Shown one piece after another: positions 8,238 through 18,643 of a stretch of DNA of 64,000 nt; position 1 is the first letter of the stretch, and every line of letters starts with the position of its first letter. Location: NCBI RefSeq assembly GCF_010671925.1, contig NZ_JAAHIH010000003.1, positions 434,001 to 498,000 of the forward strand, given 5' to 3'. The stretch is from Moorena sp. SIOASIH. Its GTDB lineage: Bacteria > Cyanobacteriota > Cyanobacteriia > Cyanobacteriales > Coleofasciculaceae. The notes beneath the pieces are model-generated. The model was not told where the DNA came from, searched no databases, and worked only from the letters and a program-made list of their open reading frames with translations. Position numbers and translations under genes: made by a program.

Positions 8238-9362
8238 CTATTGCTGTATTTGCCTAAGCACCTCCCTAATCACATCAGTTGGCACCTGATCTGTCAAGGT
8301 TACTTCACCAATCTTGGTAGGTAAAACAAATCTTACCTTACCGTCTTTTACTTTCTTATCAGTTTGCAGGGTATCAATAATCGCATCAATATCTAGCCCA
8401 CTGGGTAACTGAGTAGGTAGTCCAGCTTTTTTGATTAAAGCATCCTGGCGTTCGGCATCTTCTGGCTGCCACATCTGGAGTGCCACGGCAATCTTGCCTG
8501 CGGCTACCATTCCAATCCCTACCGCTTCCCCATGATTGACTAACTTGTAGCCAGTTAAGCTTTCTACGGCATGACCAATGGTGTGACCATAGTTCAAAAT
8601 TGCTCTGATCCCAGCTTCTTTCTCATCCTGACTAACCACATCTGCTTTAGCTTGACAAGACCGAGACAGAATTGTTTCTAATAAATCCTTCTTCAGGTAA
8701 CGCAATTGGTCAAGTCGCTTCGATTCCTCTAGTTTCACAAATAGCTCTTCGTCCCAGATAATCCCATACTTAATCACTTCTGCCATCCCTGCTCGCAATT
8801 CTCGGGCTGGCAATGTTTTTAATACCGAGGGGTCAATTAAGACAAATCGTGGTTGATGGAAAGCACCGATCAAGTTTTTGCCCTTGGGGTGATTGACCCC
8901 AGTCTTGCCACCAACTGAAGCATCAACCATTGCCAACAGAGATGTGGGGACCTGGACGAAATTAATTCCCCTTAGCCAAGTGGCAGCTGCAAATCCTGTC
9001 ATATCCCCAATTACCCCACCGCCCAATGCCACTAGAGTCGAGGAGCGTTCTAAGCGGTTTTCTAGGGCAACATCATAGATCTTTTGGATAGATTTGACAG
9101 TTTTGTATCGTTCACCAGCAGGGAGGGTGAGGCTGGATACCTGATATCCCACTAACTCCAAGGCTGCGATCGCTCTTTTCCCATATCTTCGGAAAATTGC
9201 TGGATTAGATACCACTAAAACTTTTTTGCCCAACTGTAGACGGCTCATCCAAACCCCGAGATCATCTAAGCCACCTGTGGTCATCTTGCCATCAGGAAGG
9301 TGTTGTGCGATCGCAATATCATAGGAATGTTGTGGTAGAGCAACGGGAATAACTAACTTCAT
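8238..9362 (-). CDS. aroB: 3-dehydroquinate synthase
   Basis: AroB converts DAHP to 3-dehydroquinate, the second step of the shikimate pathway, in the cytoplasm. The 374-aa length is normal. The NAD-binding loop GGGVIGD (114-120) and the signature [20 protein letters not shown] (140-159) are intact. Zinc ligands fit E195 ([10 protein letters not shown]), H260 or H264 ([11 protein letters not shown]) and H277 (NHGEAVG). The ATG start is preceded by a purine-rich tract. The gene is separated by 166 bp from clpC upstream on the same strand, so a shared operon is doubtful. No anomalies. Confidence 0.96.
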   Translation of the reverse strand: MKLVIPVALPQHSYDIAIAQHLPDGKMTTGGLDDLGVWMSRLQLGKKVLVVSNPAIFRRYGKRAIAALELVGYQVSSLTLPAGERYKTVKSIQKIYDVALENRLERSSTLVALGGGVIGDMTGFAAATWLRGINFVQVPTSLLAMVDASVGGKTGVNHPKGKNLIGAFHQPRFVLIDPSVLKTLPARELRAGMAEVIKYGIIWDEELFVKLEESKRLDQLRYLKKDLLETILSRSCQAKADVVSQDEKEAGIRAILNYGHTIGHAVESLTGYKLVNHGEAVGIGMVAAGKIAVALQMWQPEDAERQDALIKKAGLPTQLPSGLDIDAIIDTLQTDKKVKDGKVRFVLPTKIGEVTLTDQVPTDVIREVLRQIQQ

Positions 9363-9528
9363 GGGGGGGAGCCTTTTTCCTTGTGAACTATAGCGCTGTA
9401 TATATCTACTTTTTTTATCTTTTATATAAGTAGATGTAGATATATGTTAGAGGGATTGCAGGCAACCCCTCTACAGATCCAGCCTTGAAAGTCCAGCTTT
9501 TAAGGAAATTTGGCATCACTCCTTGGCA

Positions 9529-11916
9529 CTAGCAAACACCAACTGGTTGCAGCAGCCGCTTTTGGGCGTTAGCAGATAATACAGTAACCTGACCGTGCTC
9601 ATCCACATCAACAACTGCCGTATCCCCCTCTTGAATCTGACCAGATAGCATGGCTTCGGCTAAGCTATCTTCTAACAAGCTCATAATTGCCCGTCGTAGA
9701 GGTCTAGCACCATAGCTGGGTTCGTAGCCTGCTGTGACTAAGTGGTCTTTGAAAGCCTCTGTGACTTCGAGGGTAATTCCTTTCTCTTGTATAGAGCTAG
9801 AGATTTCCTGAAGCAGGATGTCAGCAATTTCCTTAACTTCATTCTTCTTGAGCTGACGGAAGACAATTATATCGTCAAGGCGGTTGAGGAACTCAGGACG
9901 GAAATAGTCTTTCAGATTGTCATTGACCTGAGTGCGGATCTGGTTGTACCTAGACTCCTCTTGGTTATTTGACGACTCAAAGCCAAAAGCACTACCTCCT
10001 TTTTCAATCACTTTAGAACCGATATTGGAGGTCATGATTAATATTGTGTTCTTGAAATCTACAGTATGACCTTTAGCATCGGTTAAGCGACCATCATCTA
10101 ACAGTTGCAACAGTACGTTGAAAACGTCAGGGTGAGCTTTCTCGATTTCGTCAAATAGTACCACCGAGTAAGGCTGACGTCGCACGGCTTCGGTAAGTTG
10201 ACCGCCTTCGTCGTACCCCACAAACCCTGGGGGAGAACCAATCAGCTTGGAAACAGTGTGGCGTTCCATATATTCCGACATGTCAAGGCGAATCATCTTG
10301 TCTTCTGACCCGAACAGGTAAGAAGCCAACGATTTAGCCAGTTCTGTTTTACCAACTCCAGTCGGACCAGAGAAGATAAAGCTAGCAATCGGTCGATTGG
10401 GATCCTTCAATCCAACTCTTGCCCGACGAATTGCCCGAGACACAGCAGTAACAGCTTCGTCTTGACCAATAATCCGCTCGTGCAAAGTTTCTTCCAAGTG
10501 CAGCAGCAGAGCTGATTCAGATTCCGTCAGTTTATTGACCGGTATCCCAGTCCAAGACGCGACGATGTGAGCAATGTCTTCGTAATCAACAATCGGAGTG
10601 GTTGGGGATGGGGATAACTTACCTTCAATTCCCTCACTCTCCCACTCTGATTCTGCTCTAGCCCTTGAGGAAGGTTTTGAGTGCATCAAGTGAACCCGAC
10701 TCCCAGCTTCGTCAATCAGGTCAATGGCTTTGTCAGGTAAATAGCGGTCGGAGATATAGCGGTCTGACAATTGAGCTGCAGCCAGTAACGCTTGGTCGGA
10801 AATCTGGACTTTGTGATACTGCTCGTAGGTTGAGCGCAAACCATGGAGTATGTCAATGGTATCCTCTACAGAGGGTTCCGAGACCATGACTGGCTGGAAA
10901 CGACGTTCTAGTGCTGCGTCTTTCTCGATATACTTCCGGTATTCATCCAGAGTAGTAGCTCCCAAGCACTGGAGTTCACCTCTAGCGAGAGCAGGCTTAA
11001 GGAGATTAGCCGCATCCATACCCCCTTCTAAGGATCCAGCACCAACTAAGGTGTGAATTTCGTCAATCACTAGGATAATATTCCCCGATTGCTGGACTTC
11101 AGAGACAACCTGCTTGAGCCGTTCTTCAAAGTCTCCCCGGAAGCGAGTACCAGAAACCAATAAAGCCATATCTAGGCTAATGACTTGTTTGTCTGCCAAC
11201 AGGTCTGGAACATCTTGAGATACAATCCGTTGGGCTAGACCTTCTGCGATCGCAGTTTTCCCAACTCCTGGTTCCCCCAGTAAGATCGGGTTATTCTTGC
11301 TACGACGACCTAAAATCTGGACCACCCGCTCGATTTCCTGCTGACGACCAACCACCGGATCCAGTTTGCCCTCTGCAGCTAACTTGGTCAGATTAGTTCC
11401 AAATTCTTCTAAGGTAGCTTTCTGATTTTGAGTATTCCCTATAAACGAGGAACCTTTTCCCTTAGCAGTCGTTGCTGCTGTTAATTCTGCTATCGTACTA
11501 ATGACATGGGTGCGTAATTGTGTTATGCTTACACCCAGGTTTACCAGTACTTGACTTGCAACGCTGTTCCTGTCTTGAATGATAGCTAGCAACAAATGTT
11601 CAGTATCGATGTAGTTGTGTCCAAGTTGCTTAGCTTCCTGGAAAGATTGCTGGAAAACTTCTTTGGCTTTGGGGGTGAAAGGAAGTTCTGAGCTAAACAT
11701 TCTCGAACCCCTACCCACAGTATTTTCAACCGAGTAGCGAGCATCTTCGAGGGTAACACCAAAATCCCTCAGCACTCTGGCTGCCACAGCTGTTCCTTGT
11801 GCAATCAAACCCAACAGCAGTTGCTCAGTTCCTACGAGGCTGTGTCCCAAGCGACGGGTTTCCTCCTGAGCCAGCATGATGGATTTGATCGCTTTATCTG
11901 TAAAATGTTCAAACAT
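9529..11916 (-). CDS. clpC: ClpC-like Clp/Hsp100 ATPase without the usual middle domain
   Basis: The 795-aa protein is an AAA+ unfoldase that normally feeds ClpP-type proteases. Two Clp-N repeats (about 1-145) are followed by AAA-1 with Walker A GEPGVGKT (214-221) and [12 protein letters not shown], then AAA-2 with GPTGVGKT and [12 protein letters not shown]. It ends with a D2-small domain lacking the long acidic tail. Between [10 protein letters not shown] and [20 protein letters not shown], where ClpC carries a coiled-coil M/UVR region of about 50-60 residues, there is only a Ser/Glu/Pro-rich stretch of roughly 40. Because the M domain binds adaptors and sets oligomer state, this paralogue probably behaves differently from housekeeping ClpC. 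Two inverted repeats lie just upstream. Confidence 0.88.
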   Translation of the reverse strand: MFEHFTDKAIKSIMLAQEETRRLGHSLVGTEQLLLGLIAQGTAVAARVLRDFGVTLEDARYSVENTVGRGSRMFSSELPFTPKAKEVFQQSFQEAKQLGHNYIDTEHLLLAIIQDRNSVASQVLVNLGVSITQLRTHVISTIAELTAATTAKGKGSSFIGNTQNQKATLEEFGTNLTKLAAEGKLDPVVGRQQEIERVVQILGRRSKNNPILLGEPGVGKTAIAEGLAQRIVSQDVPDLLADKQVISLDMALLVSGTRFRGDFEERLKQVVSEVQQSGNIILVIDEIHTLVGAGSLEGGMDAANLLKPALARGELQCLGATTLDEYRKYIEKDAALERRFQPVMVSEPSVEDTIDILHGLRSTYEQYHKVQISDQALLAAAQLSDRYISDRYLPDKAIDLIDEAGSRVHLMHSKPSSRARAESEWESEGIEGKLSPSPTTPIVDYEDIAHIVASWTGIPVNKLTESESALLLHLEETLHERIIGQDEAVTAVSRAIRRARVGLKDPNRPIASFIFSGPTGVGKTELAKSLASYLFGSEDKMIRLDMSEYMERHTVSKLIGSPPGFVGYDEGGQLTEAVRRQPYSVVLFDEIEKAHPDVFNVLLQLLDDGRLTDAKGHTVDFKNTILIMTSNIGSKVIEKGGSAFGFESSNNQEESRYNQIRTQVNDNLKDYFRPEFLNRLDDIIVFRQLKKNEVKEIADILLQEISSSIQEKGITLEVTEAFKDHLVTAGYEPSYGARPLRRAIMSLLEDSLAEAMLSGQIQEGDTAVVDVDEHGQVTVLSANAQKRLLQPVGVC

Positions 11917-12107
11917 CGCTGGTTCACCTTACCGAATTTAAGCAGTGGGTGAAATATCACCCTGGTGTAAAGTTTTATGTACTTTACATTCACCAATGTA
12001 CCCATCTGTGCTTAGATTCAGCAGTCGGTAGAACCGTAATCTTGAGGAGTGGTTGCCGCCAATAGCAACAACCAACACCTAGAGCGATCGCTTAGGTAGG
12101 GAAACAT
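11917..12107. promoter_or_regulatory. inverted repeats upstream of clpC
   Basis: GGGTGA-AATA-TCACCC (11947-11962) and GTAAAGT-N7-ACTTTAC (11967-11987) lie 30-70 bp upstream of the clpC start. The second is enclosed by GGTG..CACC. Neither matches the CIRCE consensus. An operator role for stress control is possible but not shown. A HIP1 octamer lies at about 12083. Confidence 0.4.
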
Positions 12108-12392
12108 GTAAGCATTCAGCCGTCAGCATTCAGCCGTCAGCATTCAGCCGTCAGCTTACTTAAAATAAACCTTGAACGGGAGAATTTAATAGTTCAAGAT
12201 TAATGAGAATTGAAAGTGTGGGGATTTGCCCTTAGCCACGCTACTTGAAGTGCTTTGTAGCACAGGCTAGAACCTTGTACTACAAAGCTGAGCGCTGATA
12301 GCTGATAGCTGATAGTTGATAGCTGATAACTGATAGCTAATAGCTAATAGCTAATAGCTGATAGCTGATAGCTGATAGCTGATAGCTGATAG
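12108..12392. mobile_element. degenerate GTAAGCATTCAG MITE copy with long AGCTGAT array
   Basis: It begins GTAAGCATTCAGCCGTCAGC with two further CATTCAGCCGTCAG copies. The interior (TTAATAGTTCAAGATTAATGA) is shared with the element at 18825. The far end has been replaced by about thirteen AGCTGAT-type units that run into the hlyD-like stop codon. The expected CTGAATGCTTAC end is missing. No gene is present. Confidence 0.6.
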
Positions 12393-14039
12393 CTAACGCA
12401 TTTTGGTCAAGCTTTCAGTCTTATCCAAAAACATCTCGGTGAAAATACTCATCACTGTTCGCTTACGCACCCGGATATTGGCACTGATAGACATACCCGA
12501 TTGCAATGGCACTTCTTTGCCATAAGCTTGAATGAACTGTTTATCCAATTTGATTTTGGCAGGGAAAGTATAGTCTTGACGCAATTCCGCAGGATCCGGT
12601 GGTAGGGCATCAGAACCAATAGATATTACCTCCCCTTTGACATCACCAAACTCACTAAAGGGAAAAGAGTCAACTCTGACTTCGGTTTCCATACCTGCTT
12701 CCACAAAGCCGATGTCTCGGTTGGTAAGAAATACCTTAGCAATCAGAGAGCTACCGGGAACAATTTTGAGCACTGGTTCACTGGTATTGGCAACAAAACC
12801 AGGAGTTGAGGGTTGCAAATCAAAGACTGTTCCATCCACAGGAGCTCGTAGTTCTTGATAGCTTAGGGTTAGTTGAGCCTGCTGCAACTGGCTATCAATT
12901 TCCGCCATCTGTTTATTATTATCAACAATGCGTTGATTTAATTGACTGATAATGCTAGCTATTTGGGTGTTTATGCTATCAATTCTTTCTTTATTCTGCG
13001 CCATCAAATCCGTCAGTTCTCGTTGAGAAGACGCAATGGTATTGAGTAGATTTGCTCTGACCCCAGCAATTTCTTTTTGCAAGCGTTTTTCTTCTTCAAT
13101 CCTAGAGTTTATCTCAGTTTGGCGATTTTTGACCTCATTTTGCTGCCTCAAGAACTGAATCTTAGAAAAGCCCCCTTGTTCATACAGGGGTCTGAGATCT
13201 GCAAGAATACCCTGCTCAACACTCAGGATGTCTCTGCCATTGGCAAGTTGAATCTGATTTTGTTTCAGCTGTTCCTTTAGGGAGCCAATTCTACTCTCAA
13301 GTTCAGCAATCCGAGCCTCAAGTGCAGAAGTACCATATTGTAAACGAATTCGTTGTTCAGGGCTAAGATTAGCTATAGAGGAACCTCCACTGAGTTGAGC
13401 GCGATAAAGTCCAATTTCTGCCAGTACCGTGTTTCGACTAGCGATCAGAGAAGGGAGTTGTGAGGACAGTTGTATGTCCAAACCTGGTGGTGGTACAGGT
13501 GGATAAGAAGGATTACTAATAGCAGCTTGATAAAACTGGTTTTCTCTGATTAAAGTAGCCCGGCGTTTATTGAGAGACGTGAGTTGAGCCTGAGTAGCTT
13601 TGGGCTCAAACGAAAGGAGCAAATCCCCTTCTTTAACCCGCTGTCCTTCCTTAATATGAATTTTTGTAACCACTCCACCCACAGGAGCTTGGACTTCTTT
13701 AACCGCACCTTGTGGCTCTAGCTTGCCCCGAGCGGGAACGGCATAGTCAATTTTGGCAAAGTAAGCCCACACCAAACCAAAACTTGTTAGACTCAACAGT
13801 GCCCAGAGAATGGCATGAGACCAATGGGGCGATTGTTCTAGAATAACTGGCTGGTCAAATTCGAGGTGACTATTAGAAGCACGATGTCTGTCCCTGGTGT
13901 CTTGAGGAACTGCCGTTTTGCTCATAGTACCGACAGAACCTAAGTTAATTTTTGGATTTGCTTTGGAAGCTTTGCCATTACCATTGCCATTACCATTGCC
14001 ATTACCATTGCCATTACCATTGCCATTATATTGGCTCAT
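12393..14039 (-). CDS. HlyD-type membrane fusion (adaptor) protein of type I secretion
   Basis: The 548-aa adaptor links an ABC exporter to the outer membrane. After an N-terminal Asn-Gly repeat (about 18 residues) comes one membrane helix (ILWALLSLTSFGLVWAYFA), the lipoyl/barrel-sandwich half GVVTKIHIKEGQRVKEGDLLLSFEP, and a long coiled-coil hairpin (about 140-390). The second half follows (LRAPVDGTVFDLQPSTPGFVANTSEPVLKIVPG), with a beta-barrel domain to the C terminus. It lies 430 bp downstream of the ABC exporter gene on the same strand and almost certainly partners it. The Asn-Gly tract is a hexanucleotide repeat at DNA level and may vary in length. Confidence 0.88.
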   Translation of the reverse strand: MSQYNGNGNGNGNGNGNGNGNGKASKANPKINLGSVGTMSKTAVPQDTRDRHRASNSHLEFDQPVILEQSPHWSHAILWALLSLTSFGLVWAYFAKIDYAVPARGKLEPQGAVKEVQAPVGGVVTKIHIKEGQRVKEGDLLLSFEPKATQAQLTSLNKRRATLIRENQFYQAAISNPSYPPVPPPGLDIQLSSQLPSLIASRNTVLAEIGLYRAQLSGGSSIANLSPEQRIRLQYGTSALEARIAELESRIGSLKEQLKQNQIQLANGRDILSVEQGILADLRPLYEQGGFSKIQFLRQQNEVKNRQTEINSRIEEEKRLQKEIAGVRANLLNTIASSQRELTDLMAQNKERIDSINTQIASIISQLNQRIVDNNKQMAEIDSQLQQAQLTLSYQELRAPVDGTVFDLQPSTPGFVANTSEPVLKIVPGSSLIAKVFLTNRDIGFVEAGMETEVRVDSFPFSEFGDVKGEVISIGSDALPPDPAELRQDYTFPAKIKLDKQFIQAYGKEVPLQSGMSISANIRVRKRTVMSIFTEMFLDKTESLTKMR

Positions 14040-14471
14040 CGTTATTAGCTCCTGCTATTGGTTAATACTTCGGAAAGGATGAAGGATGAAGTATGAAGTA
14101 CAAAAGATAAAGAATGAAGGATAAAAGATAAAGAACGAAGGATAAAAGCTAAAGAACGAAGGATAAAAGCTAAATAATGAATAATGATATAATTATCTGG
14201 TTGACTAATTAAATATTTAGTAACTAATAATCACCTCACTCATTGCTCATTTTTATCACTTACTTTAGGGGGAGTTAGCCAAAACTTCTTTCTTTCAATT
14301 GATAGCCTCTGTACAACCAACTCCCCGACCACTAGTATTTTTTTATCCTTGAGCCTAGTCTATCCGACACCAAGGGTTAAACCAAATAGCAACTGCCAAG
14401 ACAATACACACTTCATAATTCTTCATACTTAATCCTTCACCCAATATTGCTTCATGCTTCACCCTTCATAG
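14040..14471. other. intergenic stretch with GAAGGATAAAAG repeats
   Basis: No gene is seen. 14098-14171 holds four imperfect copies of a 21-bp unit (AAAAGATAAAGAACGAAGGAT), and 14404-14468 holds related CTTCATACTTAATCC copies in inverted sense. The rest is AT-rich. The exporter and adaptor genes could still be one transcript. Confidence 0.55.
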
Positions 14472-17450
14472 CTACATTTGAGCATCTTGTTGCATGTAGA
14501 GGCAATAGTAACGACCTTTCTGAGCCATCAGTTCATCATGAGTGCCTTGCTCTACTATTGAACCCCGATCCATCATCAAAATGATATCAGCGTTGCGAAT
14601 GGTTCCTAGGCGGTGGGTAATGAACAATACCGTACTTTGTTGAAAAGCTTCCGCTAGATTTAAACACACTTGCCGCTCGGTGTCATAATCGAGGGCGCTG
14701 GTGGCTTCATCTAATATCATTAACTTGGGTGATTGCAAAATCGTTCTGGCGATCGCAATACGCTGTCGTTGTCCCCCGGAAAGACCTGAACCCCTTTCGC
14801 CAACGCTGCTATTGTAACCCAAAGGCAAACCCATGATAAAATCATGGGCTACTGCTATTTTTGCTGCCTGAATAATTTCCTCACTGTCTGCATCAGGATT
14901 GGTCAGAGCAATATTCTCTTGAACGGTTCCCTCAAACAACAGGGTTTCCTGAGGCACAATCCCAATCTGACGCCGCAGGGAATAGAGTTCGACTTTCGAG
15001 ATATCGTAACCATCGACAATGATCCGACCGGACTCTGGACCATAGAGTCTAGCCAAAAGTTTGGTCATGGTACTCTTACCGGAACCACTTTGACCTACAA
15101 TCCCTACAAATGAACCAGCTGGAATCTCGACGTTAATGTTATTCAGTTGCATTGGTCCACTCTTGGCAAAGCGGAAGGAGAGATTTTCATAGCGAATGTC
15201 TCCCCTGATAGAGGGCAAGGGGATATTACCCTGGTCTGCTTCAGCCACTTCTTTGGGTGTATCGACAATGTCACTGAGGCGTTCGAGAGATAGGGCTGTA
15301 GACTGGAAGTTTTGCCAAAGTTGGGCTAAACGCAGCAAGGGACTGGTAACGTAGCCCCCAATAATCCGAAAGGCAATCAACCCCCCTAAGCTTAATTGTC
15401 CATCTAGTACTAGATAGACCCCTACCCACAGCACAAGTAAACCAGAGAGTTTGTTCAAGAAGGTGCTCATAGAACTGGCGGCGGTAGAGGTTAGCACATT
15501 CTTGAAGCCTTCACTAACATAGCGCCCATATTTCTCTTGCCATTTCCAACGCGATCGCAATTCAATATTCTGGGCTTTAACGGTGGAAATGCCAGATAAG
15601 ACCTCCACTAGATAGGATTGGGTTTGAGCATTCCGTTCCGCTTTATTGCGTAGCTGTTGCCGGACAATTGGGGAAACGATCAGGGTCAGGAGCATGAACA
15701 AAGGGATTACTGACAAAGTCACCAGGGTCAGCACCCAACTAAAGAGGAACATGACCACGATGTAGATTACAGAAAACACTGAATCTAACACCACGGTTAG
15801 GGCGGTCCCGGTCAAAAAGGAGCGGATATTTTCTAGCTCATTGATGCGAGTTGACAACTCCCCTACGGGTCGTTTCTCGAAATAGTTTAAGGGTAAGCGC
15901 AACAGGTGGTCAATAATCTCGGAACCGAGAGACATATCGATACGGTTGGTCGTATCTACAAACAGGTAGGTACGCAGGGTGATTAAAACCCCCTCAAAAA
16001 CCGACACCACCAACAGTAAAATTCCCAGTACTTGCAAGGTATCGGTACTGTTTTGGGAAATCACTTTGTCAATCAGTACCCGGATAATCAAGGGATAGGC
16101 TAGACCCAACAGTTGGACAAAGAAAGAAGCAATTAAAACTTCCGTCAATACCTTGCGGTAACGAACGATAGAAGGCCAAAACCAACTCAGACCAAACCGC
16201 TGGGTAGGGGTGTCTTTGGTGGGTTTTAACAGAAGTACTTGCCCGCCTTCCCCCCAGTTTTCTTCAAAATCTTTGGGTTTAAGCCGTTGAATTCCCAGCT
16301 GTGGCACTGCCAGCACTATTTGCCGTTCACTGGCTTCATAGAGAATAGCTAAGCTATCGTGCCACAACAGCATCGCTGGGGTAGGTAAACGTTTGATAGC
16401 GTTAGCTGGTATTGTTGCGAGTTGGGCAGTTAATCCCATCAGTTCTGCCACTGCACCACAGTGCTGAAGGGAGATTTGACCGGTGCGAGCATGCTGGTTT
16501 TTTAGCACCTTCCGTATACTATCTTTGCGGAAAGGCATTTTAAAGTACTTACTCAGCATTTGGAAACAAGCCAAGGATTCCTGCACCGCTCCTTTACCCC
16601 GTATAAAGGGGAATTTTGTAGGAGTAGTCTGCTCAGTGTAAATCGTCTCGGGAGCCTCATCCGGTCGGTCTGGAGCCTGGGGAATATCGTCTTGAGGTAT
16701 ACTGGGAATTGTATCGGTAGGCTCAGCCAGGGTTTCCGAGTCAGTAGCGGTTTGCTCAGAGAAAATAGCTTCTGGAATTCCCACCAAGCGGGTTGCACCA
16801 TGACCATTGACCTGTAAGCTAGACAATGCTTCCGAACTCAGACAAGACCCTACTGGTAAATTGGCGGCTGCTCCCCCACTCACAAACCATACTCGATTGG
16901 GGTCGAGTTGGCTTGACATTTGCTTGCCCCGAGGCAGATTATAAACTAAAGCGTCTGACCAGGCTAACATGGCAAGAGCTTTGAGGTCAGTCTCTGCCTC
17001 AGCCCGACGCCCCAACTCTGTCCCCAAAAGATCAAAGATTTCGACTAGACCACAACGGGCTTTGAAGGCATCTGAGAAAGGTTTTTCTGTCTCTAGCAGC
17101 CCTAAGAAGTCAGCCGCATTGATGGTGACACAAACCGCTTCCACCGATGCGATCGCAGTTTCACAGGGTATGCCCCTGACCAAACTGACCCAGCCAAGAA
17201 TCGCCCCTGGTTGTAGTAATTTTAGGGTTGTGGGGGTTTGACGGCGTTGGTCATAGCCAATTAGACGGGCTTTTCCTTGGAATAGAATCGAGACTTGGCC
17301 TGGCATTTTATCCCTGACCACAATTGTCTGACCCATGCGGTAGCGCAACAGTTGGCAACTCGTGGACAGTTTTTGCAGTGCCGCCCTTGACAATTTATTG
17401 AACGGAGAAATACCAGCTAGAAACTCTTTAATTGTTGTTGTATAGGTCAT
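14472..17450 (-). CDS. type I secretion ABC exporter with N-terminal cNMP-binding and C39-like domains
   Basis: This 992-aa protein is predicted to export a protein or peptide across the cytoplasmic membrane. Residues about 10-130 form a cyclic-nucleotide-binding-like domain (FQGKARLIGYDQ, GAILGWVSLVRG). A variable Pro/Thr linker is followed by a C39 peptidase-like domain (about 275-420) that lacks a convincing catalytic Cys-His pair, as in HlyB-type exporters. Then come the ABC membrane domain with about six helices and the ATPase with Walker A GQSGSGKS, signature LSGGQRQRIAIAR, Walker B LMILDEATSALD and H-loop ITHR. The fused cNMP domain, as in HetC/SunT-like cyanobacterial exporters, hints at ligand control. 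PpiC lies upstream and HlyD downstream. Confidence 0.88.
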   Translation of the reverse strand: MTYTTTIKEFLAGISPFNKLSRAALQKLSTSCQLLRYRMGQTIVVRDKMPGQVSILFQGKARLIGYDQRRQTPTTLKLLQPGAILGWVSLVRGIPCETAIASVEAVCVTINAADFLGLLETEKPFSDAFKARCGLVEIFDLLGTELGRRAEAETDLKALAMLAWSDALVYNLPRGKQMSSQLDPNRVWFVSGGAAANLPVGSCLSSEALSSLQVNGHGATRLVGIPEAIFSEQTATDSETLAEPTDTIPSIPQDDIPQAPDRPDEAPETIYTEQTTPTKFPFIRGKGAVQESLACFQMLSKYFKMPFRKDSIRKVLKNQHARTGQISLQHCGAVAELMGLTAQLATIPANAIKRLPTPAMLLWHDSLAILYEASERQIVLAVPQLGIQRLKPKDFEENWGEGGQVLLLKPTKDTPTQRFGLSWFWPSIVRYRKVLTEVLIASFFVQLLGLAYPLIIRVLIDKVISQNSTDTLQVLGILLLVVSVFEGVLITLRTYLFVDTTNRIDMSLGSEIIDHLLRLPLNYFEKRPVGELSTRINELENIRSFLTGTALTVVLDSVFSVIYIVVMFLFSWVLTLVTLSVIPLFMLLTLIVSPIVRQQLRNKAERNAQTQSYLVEVLSGISTVKAQNIELRSRWKWQEKYGRYVSEGFKNVLTSTAASSMSTFLNKLSGLLVLWVGVYLVLDGQLSLGGLIAFRIIGGYVTSPLLRLAQLWQNFQSTALSLERLSDIVDTPKEVAEADQGNIPLPSIRGDIRYENLSFRFAKSGPMQLNNINVEIPAGSFVGIVGQSGSGKSTMTKLLARLYGPESGRIIVDGYDISKVELYSLRRQIGIVPQETLLFEGTVQENIALTNPDADSEEIIQAAKIAVAHDFIMGLPLGYNSSVGERGSGLSGGQRQRIAIARTILQSPKLMILDEATSALDYDTERQVCLNLAEAFQQSTVLFITHRLGTIRNADIILMMDRGSIVEQGTHDELMAQKGRYYCLYMQQDAQM

Positions 17451-17911
17451 TGAGCCTCTTAGGATTTGAGATTAGTTAGCTAAAGGGTGAGATTAGTTAG
17501 CTTAATTAAATTTGATAACAGCTTCTCATGGGGTATTTATTAGGATATGCTAGGCATAGTAGGTATGTCTTTTATGTTAAGACTCTGTAACGCACCCTAG
17601 GACTTGCTTAGCGCTTCTTTCATCAAGAAATGTAACTAGTTGGCTATGCTATGATGGAATCAGGCAAAGTCTATTGAGACTAGCCTTAAAGAACAAAAAT
17701 TTTCCCGATCACCATAGACTACTCATAATTTAGCCACGGCACAGCTTTAGGATTACCATATCCCCAAGCTAGAGGAGTTTTTCGGAATCTTCCCCATCTG
17801 GCGCGGGATGATCCCAAACTATTAGCCAAATCCCGCCTATTTTCCCCAAAATCCGGAATCTTAGCCCTCTCTTTACTTTCAAGAGTTTAGTTTAATAAGA
17901 AAGTCAAGTCG
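17451..17911. other. intergenic stretch, nothing identified
   Basis: The 461 bp between the exporter and ppiC genes shows a tandem TTAGTTAGCT pair at 17472-17502 but no gene, RNA or clear terminator. It may hold the exporter promoter. Confidence 0.4.
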
Positions 17912-18643
17912 TTAATCTAGCGCCGCTAATTGCTGATTCAGTTGCTCACTTAGCCAGGTGCTGAAACATTCATTCAGCAGTCGCTGGCGCATCGAATCAT
18001 CTAACTGCGCTGGCATAAACTTCTCCAAACGCACGATTAACAGCCATTCTCCCAAGCGTGTCGGTGGGAACAGTTGTCCGGGTTGGCTCAGGCGAAGCAT
18101 TTGGGCTAAGGCGGGGTGAGGTACGCTCAGTTCAACCGGACCGATTAATCCCCCAGTCTGAGCTTCTGGTCCTTGGGAATATTCCCTGGCTAGGTCAGCA
18201 AAAGACTCTTCTCCTTCTTGAATCCGGAAATAGATTTCTTGGGCTACCCCTGGGTCTTTAGTCCGAATCAGGGAATAAATCACTCGGTCTAATTGTCCCT
18301 TCCGTTCCAGAAAATAAGATTCCAGTTTGTGACTCCAGGTTTGTTGTTTGTATTTCTCAATCAGAATACTTCGTACCGCTAGGGCTTCTAATTGAGCTGG
18401 ATTCATACCACGCTGCTTTAGCCAAGCCTGTTTAGCCGTCTCGTCAATGAGTTGATTTTTTTCCAAGAACTGCTGATAGGCTTGAGCCTTCTCCTCAGGT
18501 GTGCAGCTTGCGGTAGCCACTGCCTCGTCAATGATAATCTCACGGATTAACGGTGGCAGCAATTGGTAACCAGCTAGCAGGGGAACAATTTCTTCTGCAC
18601 TAATGACGCGATCGCCTATTCGTAAAACTGTAGTTGTCCCCAT
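17912..18643 (-). CDS. PpiC/parvulin-type peptidyl-prolyl isomerase
   Basis: The 243-aa protein has a SurA-like N-terminal helical part (about 1-115) and a parvulin domain (about 115-220) with LDRVIYSLIRTKDPGVAQEIYFRI, ESFADLAREYSQGPEAQTGGLIGPVEL and the LGEWLLIVRLEK end. Such enzymes speed cis/trans proline isomerisation and act as folding chaperones. There is no obvious signal peptide, so it may act in the cytoplasm on export substrates. Genes of this type sit beside cNMP-ABC exporters in several cyanobacteria, and here the order ppiC, ABC, hlyD on one strand suggests a secretion locus. The ATG start is followed at once by GTTTVLRIGDRVIS, typical of the family. Confidence 0.82.
   Translation of the reverse strand: MGTTTVLRIGDRVISAEEIVPLLAGYQLLPPLIREIIIDEAVATASCTPEEKAQAYQQFLEKNQLIDETAKQAWLKQRGMNPAQLEALAVRSILIEKYKQQTWSHKLESYFLERKGQLDRVIYSLIRTKDPGVAQEIYFRIQEGEESFADLAREYSQGPEAQTGGLIGPVELSVPHPALAQMLRLSQPGQLFPPTRLGEWLLIVRLEKFMPAQLDDSMRQRLLNECFSTWLSEQLNQQLAALD

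Noticed and set aside
7997..8257. 86-codon plus-strand frame
   Set aside because: It is made of GGGA-type tandem repeats and overlaps the aroB 3' end.
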